DNA from: Pseudomonas sp. QS1027
Lineage (GTDB): Bacteria > Pseudomonadota > Gammaproteobacteria > Pseudomonadales > Pseudomonadaceae
NCBI RefSeq assembly: GCF_002814235.1
Contig: NZ_PHSU01000027.1
Coordinates: 186,001 to 250,000 of the forward strand
Direction: 5' to 3'
DNA length: 64,000 bases
Within the stretch, counting starts at the first letter, position 1; each line of letters starts with the position of its first letter. This document shows positions 8,671 to 17,720 of the stretch, piece by piece. The notes beneath the pieces were generated by a model that was not told where the DNA came from, searched no databases, and saw nothing but the letters and a program-made list of their open reading frames with translations. A program made the translations under genes and the position numbers.

Positions 8671-9810
8671 ATGCGTAAATTCCTGCTCTTCTCCTTATTG
8701 GTCCTGCTGCTCGCCGCCGTCGCCGGTTATGCCGTGTGGACCCAGCAACGCAGCAGCGGCCACTACCTCTCGGACCTGCGTATCCGCCTGTCCGTGAACC
8801 AGGGCGTGGCGGGCAACCACGGCAACCTGCTGGGCCTGCAACCGGAGCTGTTTCCCAACGACTACCAGAACCCGGCACGCCTGCACCGCAAGCTGGCGGC
8901 CTATCTGCAACAGGCCCGCGGCCTGGGGCTACTGAACGACAAGACCATTGTGGTACTGCCGGAACACATCGGCACCTGGCTGCTGCTGCGCGGGGAAAAG
9001 GACGACCTCTACCAGGCCCTCGACCAGCAGGAGGCAATGAACTGGCTGATGCTCGGCAACCCGCTGAAGCTGCTCGGCGCCCTGTTCAATGCCAAGGGCC
9101 GCAGTTTCCTCGAAGACGCCCGCCTGCGCATGAAGGCCAAAAACATGGCCCAGGATTACCAGGCGGTGTTCGGCGGCCTGGCGAAAGAGTTCGGCGTCAC
9201 CCTGGTGGCCGGCTCCATCGTCCTGCCGGACCCCAGCGTCGAGCAAGGCACCCTGAAAATCGGCAAGGGCGCGCTGTACAACGTCAGCCTGGTCTTCGCC
9301 GCCGATGGGCGCCCCCTCGGCCAGCCCCAGCGCAAGCTCTACCCGACCTTCGACGAACGCGGTTATATCAAGGGCGGCGGACGCCAGGAGCTGAATGCCG
9401 TAGAGACCCCGGCCGGCCGCCTCGGCGTGCTGATCGGCAGTGATAGCTGGTACCCGGACAACTACCGCCGGTTTGACGAGCTCGGCGTATCACTGATCGC
9501 CGTGAGCGCCTCGCTGCCCGGCAAGAACAGCTGGGAACAACCCTGGCGCGGCTTCAAGAACGCGGCCACGCCGGCGGAGATCAGCCTGCGGCCCGGCGAA
9601 CTCGGCGAGGGCGAAGCCTGGCATCGCCTGACGTTGATCAGCCGCGTCCCCAGCAGCCAGTCCACGGCCGGCATGACCGTGTTCCTGCGTGGCCAATTCT
9701 GGAACCAGCGTTATTCGGGGCAGAGCTTTATCAGCCAGGACGGACGCTCCATCGACGGGCAGGACGGCAGTGATCGCGGCGCCCGCCTGCTGAATCTGTG
9801 GTTGCCATGA
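8671..9810 (+). CDS. Membrane-anchored nitrilase-fold protein lacking the catalytic Cys
   Basis: This 379-residue protein has one N-terminal membrane helix (about residues 4-23) followed by a carbon-nitrogen hydrolase fold. The glutamate (VVLPEH) and lysine (QRKLYPTFDE) of the Glu-Lys-Cys triad are visible. Where the family has LICYDxxFPE, this protein reads LIGSDSWYPD, so the nucleophilic Cys is Gly. It may be inactive or have another role. Its stop overlaps the next gene's ATG in ATGA, so the two are an operon. The start follows a divergent intergenic region shared with fadH. Confidence 0.85.
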   Translation: MRKFLLFSLLVLLLAAVAGYAVWTQQRSSGHYLSDLRIRLSVNQGVAGNHGNLLGLQPELFPNDYQNPARLHRKLAAYLQQARGLGLLNDKTIVVLPEHIGTWLLLRGEKDDLYQALDQQEAMNWLMLGNPLKLLGALFNAKGRSFLEDARLRMKAKNMAQDYQAVFGGLAKEFGVTLVAGSIVLPDPSVEQGTLKIGKGALYNVSLVFAADGRPLGQPQRKLYPTFDERGYIKGGGRQELNAVETPAGRLGVLIGSDSWYPDNYRRFDELGVSLIAVSASLPGKNSWEQPWRGFKNAATPAEISLRPGELGEGEAWHRLTLISRVPSSQSTAGMTVFLRGQFWNQRYSGQSFISQDGRSIDGQDGSDRGARLLNLWLP

Positions 9811-10847
9811 AGCCGGTATCGATGCGCCTGGGCGATCTGTCCGTGAGCTTCGTCCACAGCCTCGCCGATGCGGTGACCAGCCACGGCCAGGACGCTGAGG
9901 CGCTGTTGGAACAATATGGGCTGGACCCGGCGCGCCTGGCCGAACCCGGCGCCCGGCTGTCGATTCCGCGTTATATGCGCCTGGGGCACGCGGCGATCCA
10001 GTTGACCGGCGACCCGGCCCTGGGCTTGCGCATGGGCCGCCTCAGCCGGCTCAGCCAGGCGGGCCTTGCCGGTGTCACCGCCGCCCAGGCGCCGACGGTG
10101 CGCGAAGCGGCGCGAACCCTGACCCGCTTCGAGGCGCTTTACGGTTCCAACTATCGCGGGCAGTCGAGTTTTCATGAAGACGCCAACGGCGCCTGGCTGC
10201 GTTTCTACTCCATCAGCCCGTACAACGCCTACAACCGCTTCGTGGTGGACTCGATCATTGCCGGCTGGCTGCAACAGCTGTCCAGCGTCGGCGGCGAAAC
10301 ACTGCACGCCGAGCGCATCGACATCGAATTCGCCGAACCGGGCTATGCCGCGGCCTACAAGGGTCTGGGCGACTGCCAGGTGCATTTTGCCGCCGAGCAC
10401 AATCAGCTGCGCCTGGGCCAGGCCAGCCTGGGGCTGCGCAACCCGAACCATTGCCCCGCAACCTGGCGGCACCTGCTGCAACTGTGCGAACGGGAACTGG
10501 AACAACTGACGCGCACCCGCAGTCTGCGTGAACGTATCACTCAGTTGCTGGGTCCTTTGCTCAATGGCGGCCGGGAACCCGACCTGGAAGAAGTGGCGGC
10601 ACGCCTGAAGCTGCCGACCTGGACACTGCGTCGTAAACTGGCCGAGGAAGGCACGCAATTTCGCGCCATTCTCAATGACACTCGCCGTGACCTGGCGATG
10701 ACCTATATTCGCGACACCGAACTGGCTTTTGGCGAAATCGCCTACCTGCTCGGGTTTGCCTCAGCCGAGGCCTTTCAACGGGCTTTCAAACGCTGGAACG
10801 GCCAGACCCCCGGCGAGTTCCGCCGCAGTCAGCGGCATTCGGCCTGA
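9807..10847 (+). CDS. AraC family transcriptional regulator
   Basis: This 346-residue regulator has an N-terminal AraC-type ligand or oligomerisation domain (about 20-205, the long form also seen in OruR-like regulators). The C-terminal double helix-turn-helix (about 245-340) contains LEEVAARLKLPTWTLRRKL and the signature IAYLLGFASAEAFQRAFKRWNGQTPGEFR. The ATG overlaps the preceding stop (ATGA), so it is co-transcribed with the nitrilase-fold gene and may sense something linked to it. The ligand is not deducible. Confidence 0.92.
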   Translation: MKPVSMRLGDLSVSFVHSLADAVTSHGQDAEALLEQYGLDPARLAEPGARLSIPRYMRLGHAAIQLTGDPALGLRMGRLSRLSQAGLAGVTAAQAPTVREAARTLTRFEALYGSNYRGQSSFHEDANGAWLRFYSISPYNAYNRFVVDSIIAGWLQQLSSVGGETLHAERIDIEFAEPGYAAAYKGLGDCQVHFAAEHNQLRLGQASLGLRNPNHCPATWRHLLQLCERELEQLTRTRSLRERITQLLGPLLNGGREPDLEEVAARLKLPTWTLRRKLAEEGTQFRAILNDTRRDLAMTYIRDTELAFGEIAYLLGFASAEAFQRAFKRWNGQTPGEFRRSQRHSA

Positions 10848-10863
10848 GCCGAAAAGCGACCGC

Positions 10864-10950
10864 TTACAGCTCGGTCGCGTCTTCAGCCGGCTCAACCGGG
10901 TCCAACTCGAAAGCACTGAACTCCAACAGCTCTTCTTGATAGTCATCCAT
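10864..10950 (-). CDS. Small acidic protein, 28 residues
   Basis: An ATG at 10950 preceded by AAGGAG (7 nt upstream) opens a 28-codon frame ending in TAA at 10864. The product begins MDDYQEELLEFSAFELD and is strongly acidic (about 10 Asp/Glu, a single encoded basic residue at most). The strong ribosome site, clean stop and low-complexity acidic composition argue for a real short gene convergent with the AraC regulator. I do not recognise a named family. The MDDYQEELLE opening resembles small conserved ORFs I associate with Pseudomonas, but I cannot confirm that here. Confidence 0.6.
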   Translation of the reverse strand: MDDYQEELLEFSAFELDPVEPAEDATEL

Positions 10951-11208
10951 CGTAAAACTCCTTTTTCGCTCGTGGGTAAACCGCTGTCTTGCTCACCGCT
11001 CCCGTGGAGCGGGCTGGATCCAGCATAGGGGTCCCATGTGAAGGAAAAATGAAGCACCCCGTCTGCCCAGGCACCTGAAGAGGAGCCTGAAATAAAAAAC
11101 TAGCAGAACGGTCAGAATTTACCCACTTTTATTTTGCAGCTGGCGTCCCCTATCACAAGGTCACGGGATCGAGGTCGACAAACCCGAACCCGTCACCTGG
11201 TGTCGGGC

Positions 11209-12099
11209 TTACTGGGCCGGGGTCGCCGGAGCGGCCGGCTCGCTGGCCGCTGGCGTCGGGGCAGGCGTCGGCTCGGCAGGGGTGGCCGGGGCGGTTGGAG
11301 TGGCCGGAGCCTTCTCGAGCGGCGTGACCGGCGCGGCTTCGGCTGGCGCCGCGACCGGTTCGGACGTGGCAGGAGCCGCCGGAGTGACAGGCGCTGCTGG
11401 AGCGCTATGCACGGGGTCCGCGGCCTTCGCTGCCGGCGTCGGTTCCGCAGGCTTGGTGTCTGCCGCCTTCGGTTCCGCCGGTTTGTCCGCCTGGGCCTTG
11501 GCCGGCACCACTTCGGGCATTCCCAGTTCGGCCTTGGGTTTCTCGTCGGTATGTTTCTCTTTTTTCACCTCAGGCGGCAGGAACAGCTCCACCAGGGTGA
11601 AGAAACGGTCATAGAAGGTCGCCGAGGACACGGTCTCGCTGGCCACCTTGACCATCGAGTCATCCGTCGAACCGATCGGCATCGACACCGAACCCAGCAC
11701 GCCCACGCCGAGGCTCGCGGAGTTGTTGACCTTCTTCAGGGCATAGCGGTCCTGCAGGGCGTTGGCGAACATGGTCGAGCGATGGTTGGCCGTGCCGTCC
11801 GCCGCACAGACCACGCTGAAGCTGATCTGCATATGGGTATCGCCGGTCTGCTGGAAGCTCTTGTTGCCGCTGATCAGCTTCGGGTCGCTGCTGGTGATGA
11901 TATAGCCCTGGCTGAGCAAGGCACGCCGGGCCGCTTCACAGGACGCCGCGTCGCTCACACCGTAATTGCGTGAGAACGTGCCGGCGTCGTCGAAATTTTC
12001 CCGTTCGTAAACGGCGGTCTTGGTGGTCGACGAGCAGCCCGCGGCGCCCGCCAGCATCAGTGCCAATGCAACGGCACGCAAGTGGAATGATGTCGACAT
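11209..12099 (-). CDS. DUF2242 family lipoprotein with Pro/Ala-rich tail
   Basis: This 296-residue protein has a signal peptide ending in LMLAGAAGC, giving a lipidated Cys near residue 22. A DUF2242-like domain (about 25-175, including SDPKLISGNKSFQ and VCAADGTANHRSTMFANAL) is followed by a low-complexity tail (about 185-296) of Pro, Ala, Thr and Glu repeats. It is probably envelope-anchored, with the tail spanning periplasm or peptidoglycan. ATG 12099 follows AGGA. It lies 105 bp downstream of the response regulator on the same strand, but a functional link to the T6SS is only positional. Confidence 0.8.
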   Translation of the reverse strand: MSTSFHLRAVALALMLAGAAGCSSTTKTAVYERENFDDAGTFSRNYGVSDAASCEAARRALLSQGYIITSSDPKLISGNKSFQQTGDTHMQISFSVVCAADGTANHRSTMFANALQDRYALKKVNNSASLGVGVLGSVSMPIGSTDDSMVKVASETVSSATFYDRFFTLVELFLPPEVKKEKHTDEKPKAELGMPEVVPAKAQADKPAEPKAADTKPAEPTPAAKAADPVHSAPAAPVTPAAPATSEPVAAPAEAAPVTPLEKAPATPTAPATPAEPTPAPTPAASEPAAPATPAQ

Positions 12100-12204
12100 T
12101 GAGAATCCTGAGGAAAAACGGTCCGGGGCGTATTGTGCATCAGTTCGACATCGCTGAGCGCACACTGAACAGGTTGTGACAGCGAATTTTCAGGAAAATG
12201 CCTA

Positions 12205-12900
12205 TCAGCGCCCCTCCATCTGATAACGCACCTTGTACAACTCGTTATCGCCACGCAGCCCCAGCTTGCGGAAGGCCGCCTGCTTCTGGGTACTGATGGT
12301 CTTGATACTGCGCGAGAACTTGCGCGCAATATGGCTCACCGACAAGCCGTCCAGGCAGCAGCGCAGCACCTCGTGTTCGCGTACCGTCAGTTCGGAGGTC
12401 CTGGCCAGCACGTCGAGGCTGGCGACCTCGGACTCCGAAGCCGGCGTGGCGATATCGAGCCGCGACACCTCGTGCACCTGCAACGCCTCGAGCATGTCCG
12501 GGTGCAGGTAGACCTTGCCGGCCGCCACCTGGCGGATCGCCAGGACGAACTCGTCGGAGTTCAACTCCTTGCCAATAAAGCCGCTGGCCCCGCAGCGCAG
12601 CGCCAGGGCCACCGTCGCCGGCACATACAGGGACGAGATGATCAGCAGCCGCAGCTTCGGAAAGCGGATCTTCAAGGTACGAATCAGGTTCAGCCCGTCG
12701 ACTTCGCCCGAACGCAACGAATAGTCCATCACCACCAGGTCGACTTCCTGCTCGCGCAAGGCGGCCATCAGCGCCGAGCCACGGCTGAAACTGCCCAGCA
12801 ACAGGAGATCGGCCTCGGCCTGGATCTTGATCTCCATGCCGCACAGGACCAGGCTGTGGTCGTCCAGAATCATGAGGCGGGTAGGCTTTTTCTCGAGCAT
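12205..12900 (-). CDS. RcsB/BvgA-like response regulator (NarL/FixJ family), orphan
   Basis: This 231-residue regulator has a receiver domain (about 8-125) with acidic pocket DD13-14, phospho-acceptor Asp59 (VVMDYS), Ser89/90 and Lys111. A LuxR-type HTH (about 165-225) contains LTVREHEVLRCCLDGLSV and the recognition helix region RSIKTISTQKQAAFRKLG. That helix closely resembles RcsB (RSIKTISSQKK), a comparison from memory. ATG 12900 follows AGGAGAG. No histidine kinase is nearby. It lies immediately downstream of tssM on the same strand and is the only regulator in the T6SS block, so it is a candidate T6SS regulator. Confidence 0.9.
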   Translation of the reverse strand: MLEKKPTRLMILDDHSLVLCGMEIKIQAEADLLLLGSFSRGSALMAALREQEVDLVVMDYSLRSGEVDGLNLIRTLKIRFPKLRLLIISSLYVPATVALALRCGASGFIGKELNSDEFVLAIRQVAAGKVYLHPDMLEALQVHEVSRLDIATPASESEVASLDVLARTSELTVREHEVLRCCLDGLSVSHIARKFSRSIKTISTQKQAAFRKLGLRGDNELYKVRYQMEGR

Positions 12901-13216
12901 GAACTCTCCTGCACTGCTGCCAATGAAAAACTGACTCGGCAGTGGTCAGGTCCGACCGACGCAAAATCGTTGTGCGGACCGCCACCCCTTCACCATGGCA
13001 TCCTGCCCAACCGATATATCCCCTGATCCGCAGGGCCCCTCTCCCTGCGCCGGATCCCCACCTGGCCAGCCGCGCCACAATGGCGATCGGCGCCGCAGGT
13101 GTGGGCTATGGGTGGTCATGCTAAACAGTCGTCGGCGCATCCGACATAGGACATTTCCACAAGCCAACTACGAAACCGACCTTCATCTTGCGGGACAAGC
13201 CAAATACCTACAGTCG
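12901..13216. other. 316-bp non-coding gap between tssM and the response regulator
   Basis: I see no convincing gene here. The gap holds the TAGGAC-N2-TTCC box at 13147-13160 and a short dyad gtcgg-N5-ccgac at 13131-13145. The size suggests the regulator has its own promoter rather than relying only on tssM read-through. Confidence 0.5.
13147..13160. promoter_or_regulatory. Candidate response-regulator box upstream of its own gene
   Basis: The 14-mer taggacatttccac matches the box ahead of tssA (minus-strand reading TAGGACTATTCCTA) at 10 of 14 positions and keeps the TAGGAC and TTCC blocks. It lies about 250 bp upstream of the regulator start. It is a hypothesis for autoregulation. Confidence 0.35.
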
Positions 13217-16200
13217 CTACGTCGAGGGGCATCGGAAATCGCTGAGGATCTTGCGGCCGAAGGGATGGTCAAGGCTGGCGCTGCGCAATTGCAGCACCAC
13301 CTCGACGTCCTCGAAGCCCAGGGTCAGCCAATAGCCCTCCCCGTTCGGGGCTGGCACCAGGCGGCCCTGCTCCATAAAGCGGAACCAGGCCCAGGGCCCT
13401 TCGGCCGAGCGCACCAGGGTCCGACCGTCGATCAGGGTGACCACCATCCTCAACTGACTGCCCAGGGCCCGGGTCGGCCAGGTGAACAGGCTGGGACGGA
13501 TCGGGCCGTGGGCATAGTTGAGCTGCAGCTCGTCCAGGGTCAGGCGCACCTGGGCGATGCGTTCGTCCATGGACACAGGGCTGAGCTCGAAATCGACCCG
13601 TGCGACGTCGGACGCGGCAGGGAAAAACGCCCGGCGAATCTGCTCCGCACGCCGGAACTGTGCCGCCACCGCACCCTCCAGCAGCGTGACGTCCGGGTGG
13701 CTGCGCCGGAAATCCTGCAGCAGCCCGGCAGGCGCGAACAAGCGGTTGAAGTCGGCCAGCGACAGCTGCTCGCGGGCCTGCCGGTCAAAGGGATAGCGCT
13801 GGGCGAGCAGCCGCGAGCATTCGGGGCCCAGTTGCAGGTTCAGGTGGGCGCCGACCGTCGCCACCGTCTTCTGCTGCAGGTGTTGCCGGCCGACACTGAC
13901 GATATCGGCGAACAGCGGATGCAGCATCGGCGGCAGGCTGTCGATCTGCCGCTTCAACTGCTCCAGGGCGTCCACCGGCGGGCTAGGCAACCCCATCGCC
14001 AGGGCTTGCTCCCGGGCCTTGAGGTAAACCGCCGCCTGGGCCAGGGCTTCGCGCAATGCCTCGAGCGCGGCGGCGCTGCCTTCGCTCAACTGTTGCAGCG
14101 CCACAAAATGCCGGTTGACCGGGTGCTCTTCGGCAGCAAGCGTGGCGGGGAGTGCCTTGGCCAGATCCGAGGAGAAACCGGAGGCCAGTGACGACACTTG
14201 CTGACGCGCCCTGTCGACCAGACGCTGGGGGACCTGGGGGATATCCAGGCGGGTTTCACGCCCGGCCGCGCGCAGCAGGCTGAACAGCGCCGAGTCGGCC
14301 CGCGACAGCCGCTCGAGCCTGAGGGCCAGGGACTCGGGCTGGTCGAGGCCGACCAGTTGCAGGTCGGCGAAGAAGCTCTCCCAGTAGCGGATATAGTCCT
14401 GTGCATAAAGCGCCGACACTTCGTCGTGCAAGGTCAACGCGTCCAGTCGCAGCCCCTCACCCATGACCCACTCTTCCTCCTTGAGCACCTCGGCCACCAG
14501 TAACGGCAGGCGGACCCGCAGTTGTTCATGCCCCTTGGGGCTGAAGCGGGCTGGCACGCCTCGGTTCAGGGGCTCGCCACTACGGCGTGCAAGACTCAGC
14601 AGCCCCTCGCTGCCGCTGACCGCGACGACGCTGAAATCCTCAGCGTCAGCACTGGCCAACATCGCGCTCAGTCGAGCGTACAGACGCTGCTGTTGCGGTT
14701 CGCGGCGCAGTTCTCGACGCACCTGCTCGACCCACTGCGGATCGACACTCAATACCGGCCCCGTCGCCAGCAGCGGTATCAATGCATGGACATGAACCTG
14801 CAACTGCTCGCGTTGCTCCGGGGCCAGCGACTGACCGAGATCGCCCCGCACCCGGGCCGACAGCCAGTCCTCAAAGGCGGCCGATTCGAAGCGGCCCTGA
14901 CCGCCCAACATCAGGTAGAACCGCAAGCGCTCCTGGCGCTCGCTGTGCGGCTCATCCGGTACAGAGCGCTGCAAAGTTTGCACAACGCCGGGCAGCAACT
15001 CATCGAGCAATGTCCGCTGGTAAAGGCTACGGGTCTGGTCCAGCAAGCGGCGATACTCGCTCAGCCAGAATCCGGGCACCCACCCACCGCCCGAGGGTGG
15101 ATAGGCCAGGTTCCTGAAGCGCTCCAGGCGTTCGAGTAGCGCTGATGTCACACTCGTTCCGGTAGCGCTGGCGGGCACCTGCTCGAGCAACACTTGTTGC
15201 TCGGCCAGCCACTGCAACTGCCGGGTCTGCTGCCAGTAACTGTTGCCGAACAGCGTTGCCAGCAGAATGACCAAGGTCCCCGCGCCGAGTGCCGGCAACC
15301 AGCGCCCCCCGCCCGCAACAGACGGCAAGAATCCCCGCCAGCGTGCGTGACGTCGACTCTGTTGCAGGCAGCGGACCAGTCGCTGGCTGGCGGCCCGGAT
15401 ACCCGGTTCGACCCGCAAGTGGCCGCTGCAACGCAGCGATTGCAGATGGACCTGCGCAACCCGTGGCTGTTCGAAAAACGCCGTTTGCAGATAGGGCTGC
15501 AAGACCTCGCCGAACTGTCGCCACAAGCGCGGGAAACCGTAGAGTTGAACCCGCGCCGAGGTCTGCGCTTCCCTCTGCAAACGCTCGGGGAGTCCGTCTT
15601 GCACTGTCGCGAAGAGGCCGACAAGGCGCCCGGCCAACCCCGCCAGGTTCTGCCGGTTGCGTCCCTGGACAAAGCCCAGCGCCAGGTCTCGCGCCTCGAC
15701 CGGCAACGCCTGCAGCGACGCTTCGAATCCTGGCAGGCGATCACAGTGGGTGACCATCACCTGCACCGGCAGGCCCTGACCGAACTCGGCGGCCAGTTCT
15801 TCCAGGCGCGCCCGCAGGATCAGGGCCTGGGCATCGCGGGCAGCGGGCGCCAGGCGCAGCAGATGCACCGCATTGAGCACCAGCACTGCCCCGGCAACCC
15901 CCAAGCCGTGGCGGCGCGAGCGTTTCAGTTCATCGAGCAGGCAACGCCATAACCCCGTGCAGCCGGGGTCGGCCTGGGTCAGCAACGCAGCGCTCACCGT
16001 CATGACGGAAAAAGCGCCGATACGCCCCAGGTACAAATCATCGGGCGGCGACTCGTCGCCCGGGCGTGCGCGACGGCCCTTCTCTCCCATCAGACCGCGC
16101 TTGCCGGCGCCCGTCGCGCCCAACAGCAGGAACACCGGACCGCTGGCGTTGGCCTGGCTTTCCAGACGCCAACGCTCCAGCCGCTCGCGCAAGCGCCGTT

Positions 16201-16492
16201 CCCGGGTACAAGGCGGATTCAGCTCCTGCAACGCCGACTGCGCCGCCTCGACGCCGAGCAACTCCCGGCGCTTGCGCCGCCGCCGCGCCCACCCGAAAAA
16301 GATCAGCCCTCCCAGGTACAAGGGGACCAGCAACAGCCACTGCTGCCAGTCATGCGCCAGTGGCGCAACACCGTCGACGGACAAGCGCGGACCATGATCG
16401 CGGACCAGCCAGGTCAACAGATAAAGTCCCACCACCAGCGGCAAAGCCCGCAACAGGTTTTTCAGCAATCTCAGGAGCATGGCGGCAGTCAT
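13217..16492 (-). CDS. tssM: T6SS inner-membrane protein TssM (IcmF-like), degenerate NTPase
   Basis: TssM spans the inner membrane and periplasm of the T6SS envelope complex and binds TssJ and TssL. This 1091-residue copy has two N-terminal membrane helices (about 8-26 and 50-67), a cytoplasmic region, a third helix near 390-410 (LGAGTLVILLATLFGNS) and a long periplasmic IcmF-related domain. The nucleotide site is broken: the P-loop reads GATGAGKR (S/T replaced by Arg) and no DTAG Walker B follows. ATG 16492 has no strong Shine-Dalgarno. It is the last structural T6SS gene in the row. Confidence 0.93.
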   Translation of the reverse strand: MTAAMLLRLLKNLLRALPLVVGLYLLTWLVRDHGPRLSVDGVAPLAHDWQQWLLLVPLYLGGLIFFGWARRRRKRRELLGVEAAQSALQELNPPCTRERRLRERLERWRLESQANASGPVFLLLGATGAGKRGLMGEKGRRARPGDESPPDDLYLGRIGAFSVMTVSAALLTQADPGCTGLWRCLLDELKRSRRHGLGVAGAVLVLNAVHLLRLAPAARDAQALILRARLEELAAEFGQGLPVQVMVTHCDRLPGFEASLQALPVEARDLALGFVQGRNRQNLAGLAGRLVGLFATVQDGLPERLQREAQTSARVQLYGFPRLWRQFGEVLQPYLQTAFFEQPRVAQVHLQSLRCSGHLRVEPGIRAASQRLVRCLQQSRRHARWRGFLPSVAGGGRWLPALGAGTLVILLATLFGNSYWQQTRQLQWLAEQQVLLEQVPASATGTSVTSALLERLERFRNLAYPPSGGGWVPGFWLSEYRRLLDQTRSLYQRTLLDELLPGVVQTLQRSVPDEPHSERQERLRFYLMLGGQGRFESAAFEDWLSARVRGDLGQSLAPEQREQLQVHVHALIPLLATGPVLSVDPQWVEQVRRELRREPQQQRLYARLSAMLASADAEDFSVVAVSGSEGLLSLARRSGEPLNRGVPARFSPKGHEQLRVRLPLLVAEVLKEEEWVMGEGLRLDALTLHDEVSALYAQDYIRYWESFFADLQLVGLDQPESLALRLERLSRADSALFSLLRAAGRETRLDIPQVPQRLVDRARQQVSSLASGFSSDLAKALPATLAAEEHPVNRHFVALQQLSEGSAAALEALREALAQAAVYLKAREQALAMGLPSPPVDALEQLKRQIDSLPPMLHPLFADIVSVGRQHLQQKTVATVGAHLNLQLGPECSRLLAQRYPFDRQAREQLSLADFNRLFAPAGLLQDFRRSHPDVTLLEGAVAAQFRRAEQIRRAFFPAASDVARVDFELSPVSMDERIAQVRLTLDELQLNYAHGPIRPSLFTWPTRALGSQLRMVVTLIDGRTLVRSAEGPWAWFRFMEQGRLVPAPNGEGYWLTLGFEDVEVVLQLRSASLDHPFGRKILSDFRCPST

Positions 16493-16538
16493 CCGGCGAG
16501 GGCAAATAGGTCAAGCGCCCATGGCAGGGCAATGGCGG

Positions 16539-17720
16539 TCACAGCGGTTCGAGCACAATCTCCACCCGACGATTGCGCGCCCGGTTGTCCGCGCTGTCAT
16601 TCGGCACCCGTGGCTCACTGGCGCCACGCCCCAGGGCCTGGGCACGCCCGGAGTCGGCCGCCGCGCCAAACATCTCGAACAACACCGCGCGGGCGCGCCG
16701 CAGCGAGAGCTGCTGGTTGGAGACCAGGCCCTTGCCGACCGGAGTGTCATCACTGTGTCCGACGATCCGGATACGCCCCGGCCAATCCGCCAGCACCGTG
16801 GCGGTACGCTGCAAGGTCGCGCGACTCTCCGGCTCGATCACGCTGCCGCCAGGGGCAAACAACTGCGTGGTACCCAGCAACAGTCGTACGACGCCGGCCT
16901 CATCGTGCAACGTCAGGCGCCCGGCCTGGATATCCTCGGCCAGACGCTCAGCCAGGGTAGGCAAGGCCGCCTGCACGGAAGGGGGCACTGCCCCGACGGA
17001 CGACAGCCGCGACAATCCAAGCCCCTGCTGGGCGGAACGCACCTGCAAGTCGTAGGCAGCCGCGACCGCGAGGCCGATCAACAAGACCAGCAGACCGCCC
17101 AAGCTCCAGTGCAGCGCCCGCCGTGGCCACCGGCCCGGCGGCGCGGTTTTCGGCGACGCACGCGGATAACGCTCGCGGTGCACCCGCAGGGTTTCGTAGA
17201 GCTGGGCACGCTTGAGGACCAGGATCGAACGGCCTTCGCGCTGGATTCGATAACGCCCCTCCAGGCCCAGCGCCAGGCACAGGTACATCAGTTCTAACAG
17301 CGCCAGATGCTCCACCGGTTTGAGCTGCGCCGCGTCCAGATAGGCGAAGAAGCCTTCGCCGCCCTCGGCCTCCTGGTGAAAGGTCATCAGCAGGCTATGC
17401 CGTGACCAGGCGCCCCGGGCCCATTCGCTGCTGGCGATGATTTCATCGAGCAAAGTGCACAGGGCATAACGGGCGCGCAACACGATATGTGTCTCGATAC
17501 CGCAAGCCAGGGCCTGCTGCTGGAAGGTCCGCACCCGGGCGATCAGGCGCAAACGCAGGGCTGGCAAGTCGGGCTGGCGCTTCAGGCGCTGGAACACCAC
17601 CACCTCATGCAGCAGGTCGTCCGCCAGCGCACAGAGGTTTTCGTCGGCAGCCGCCGGCCCGGCCCGGACACGCTCGCGGGCGTGTTTGCGTGATCCGAAG
17701 GCCCTCCGGGCAAACGCCAT
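16539..17720 (-). CDS. tssL: T6SS TssL (DotU-like) fused to OmpA-type peptidoglycan-binding domain
   Basis: This 393-residue protein has an N-terminal cytoplasmic DotU/TssL domain (about 25-185, with LCTLLDEIIASSEWA and MTFHQEAEGGEGFF) and one membrane helix (about 205-225, LLVLLIGLAVAAAYDL). A periplasmic OmpA-like domain (about 280-393) carries IRIVGHSDDTPVG and NRARNRRVEI, which grips peptidoglycan. This is an evolved TssL that needs no separate TagL. ATG 17720 overlaps the tssK stop (TGATG). A GTG at 17723 directly before it is an alternative. Confidence 0.95.
   Translation of the reverse strand: MAFARRAFGSRKHARERVRAGPAAADENLCALADDLLHEVVVFQRLKRQPDLPALRLRLIARVRTFQQQALACGIETHIVLRARYALCTLLDEIIASSEWARGAWSRHSLLMTFHQEAEGGEGFFAYLDAAQLKPVEHLALLELMYLCLALGLEGRYRIQREGRSILVLKRAQLYETLRVHRERYPRASPKTAPPGRWPRRALHWSLGGLLVLLIGLAVAAAYDLQVRSAQQGLGLSRLSSVGAVPPSVQAALPTLAERLAEDIQAGRLTLHDEAGVVRLLLGTTQLFAPGGSVIEPESRATLQRTATVLADWPGRIRIVGHSDDTPVGKGLVSNQQLSLRRARAVLFEMFGAAADSGRAQALGRGASEPRVPNDSADNRARNRRVEIVLEPL

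Noticed and set aside
8459..9037. N-terminal extension of FadH to 871 residues
   Set aside because: It would run through the divergent nitrilase-fold gene. ATG 8458 has a proper ribosome site and gives the family length.
12186..12199. Palindrome attttc-ag-gaaaat near the end of the response regulator gene
   Set aside because: It lies just past the regulator's stop, has no recognisable consensus, and could be a chance AT dyad.
13131..13145. gtcgg-N5-ccgac dyad in the gap after tssM as an operator or terminator
   Set aside because: The arms are only 5 bp, there is no T tract, and nothing links it to a known motif. It is noted only as part of the gap description.
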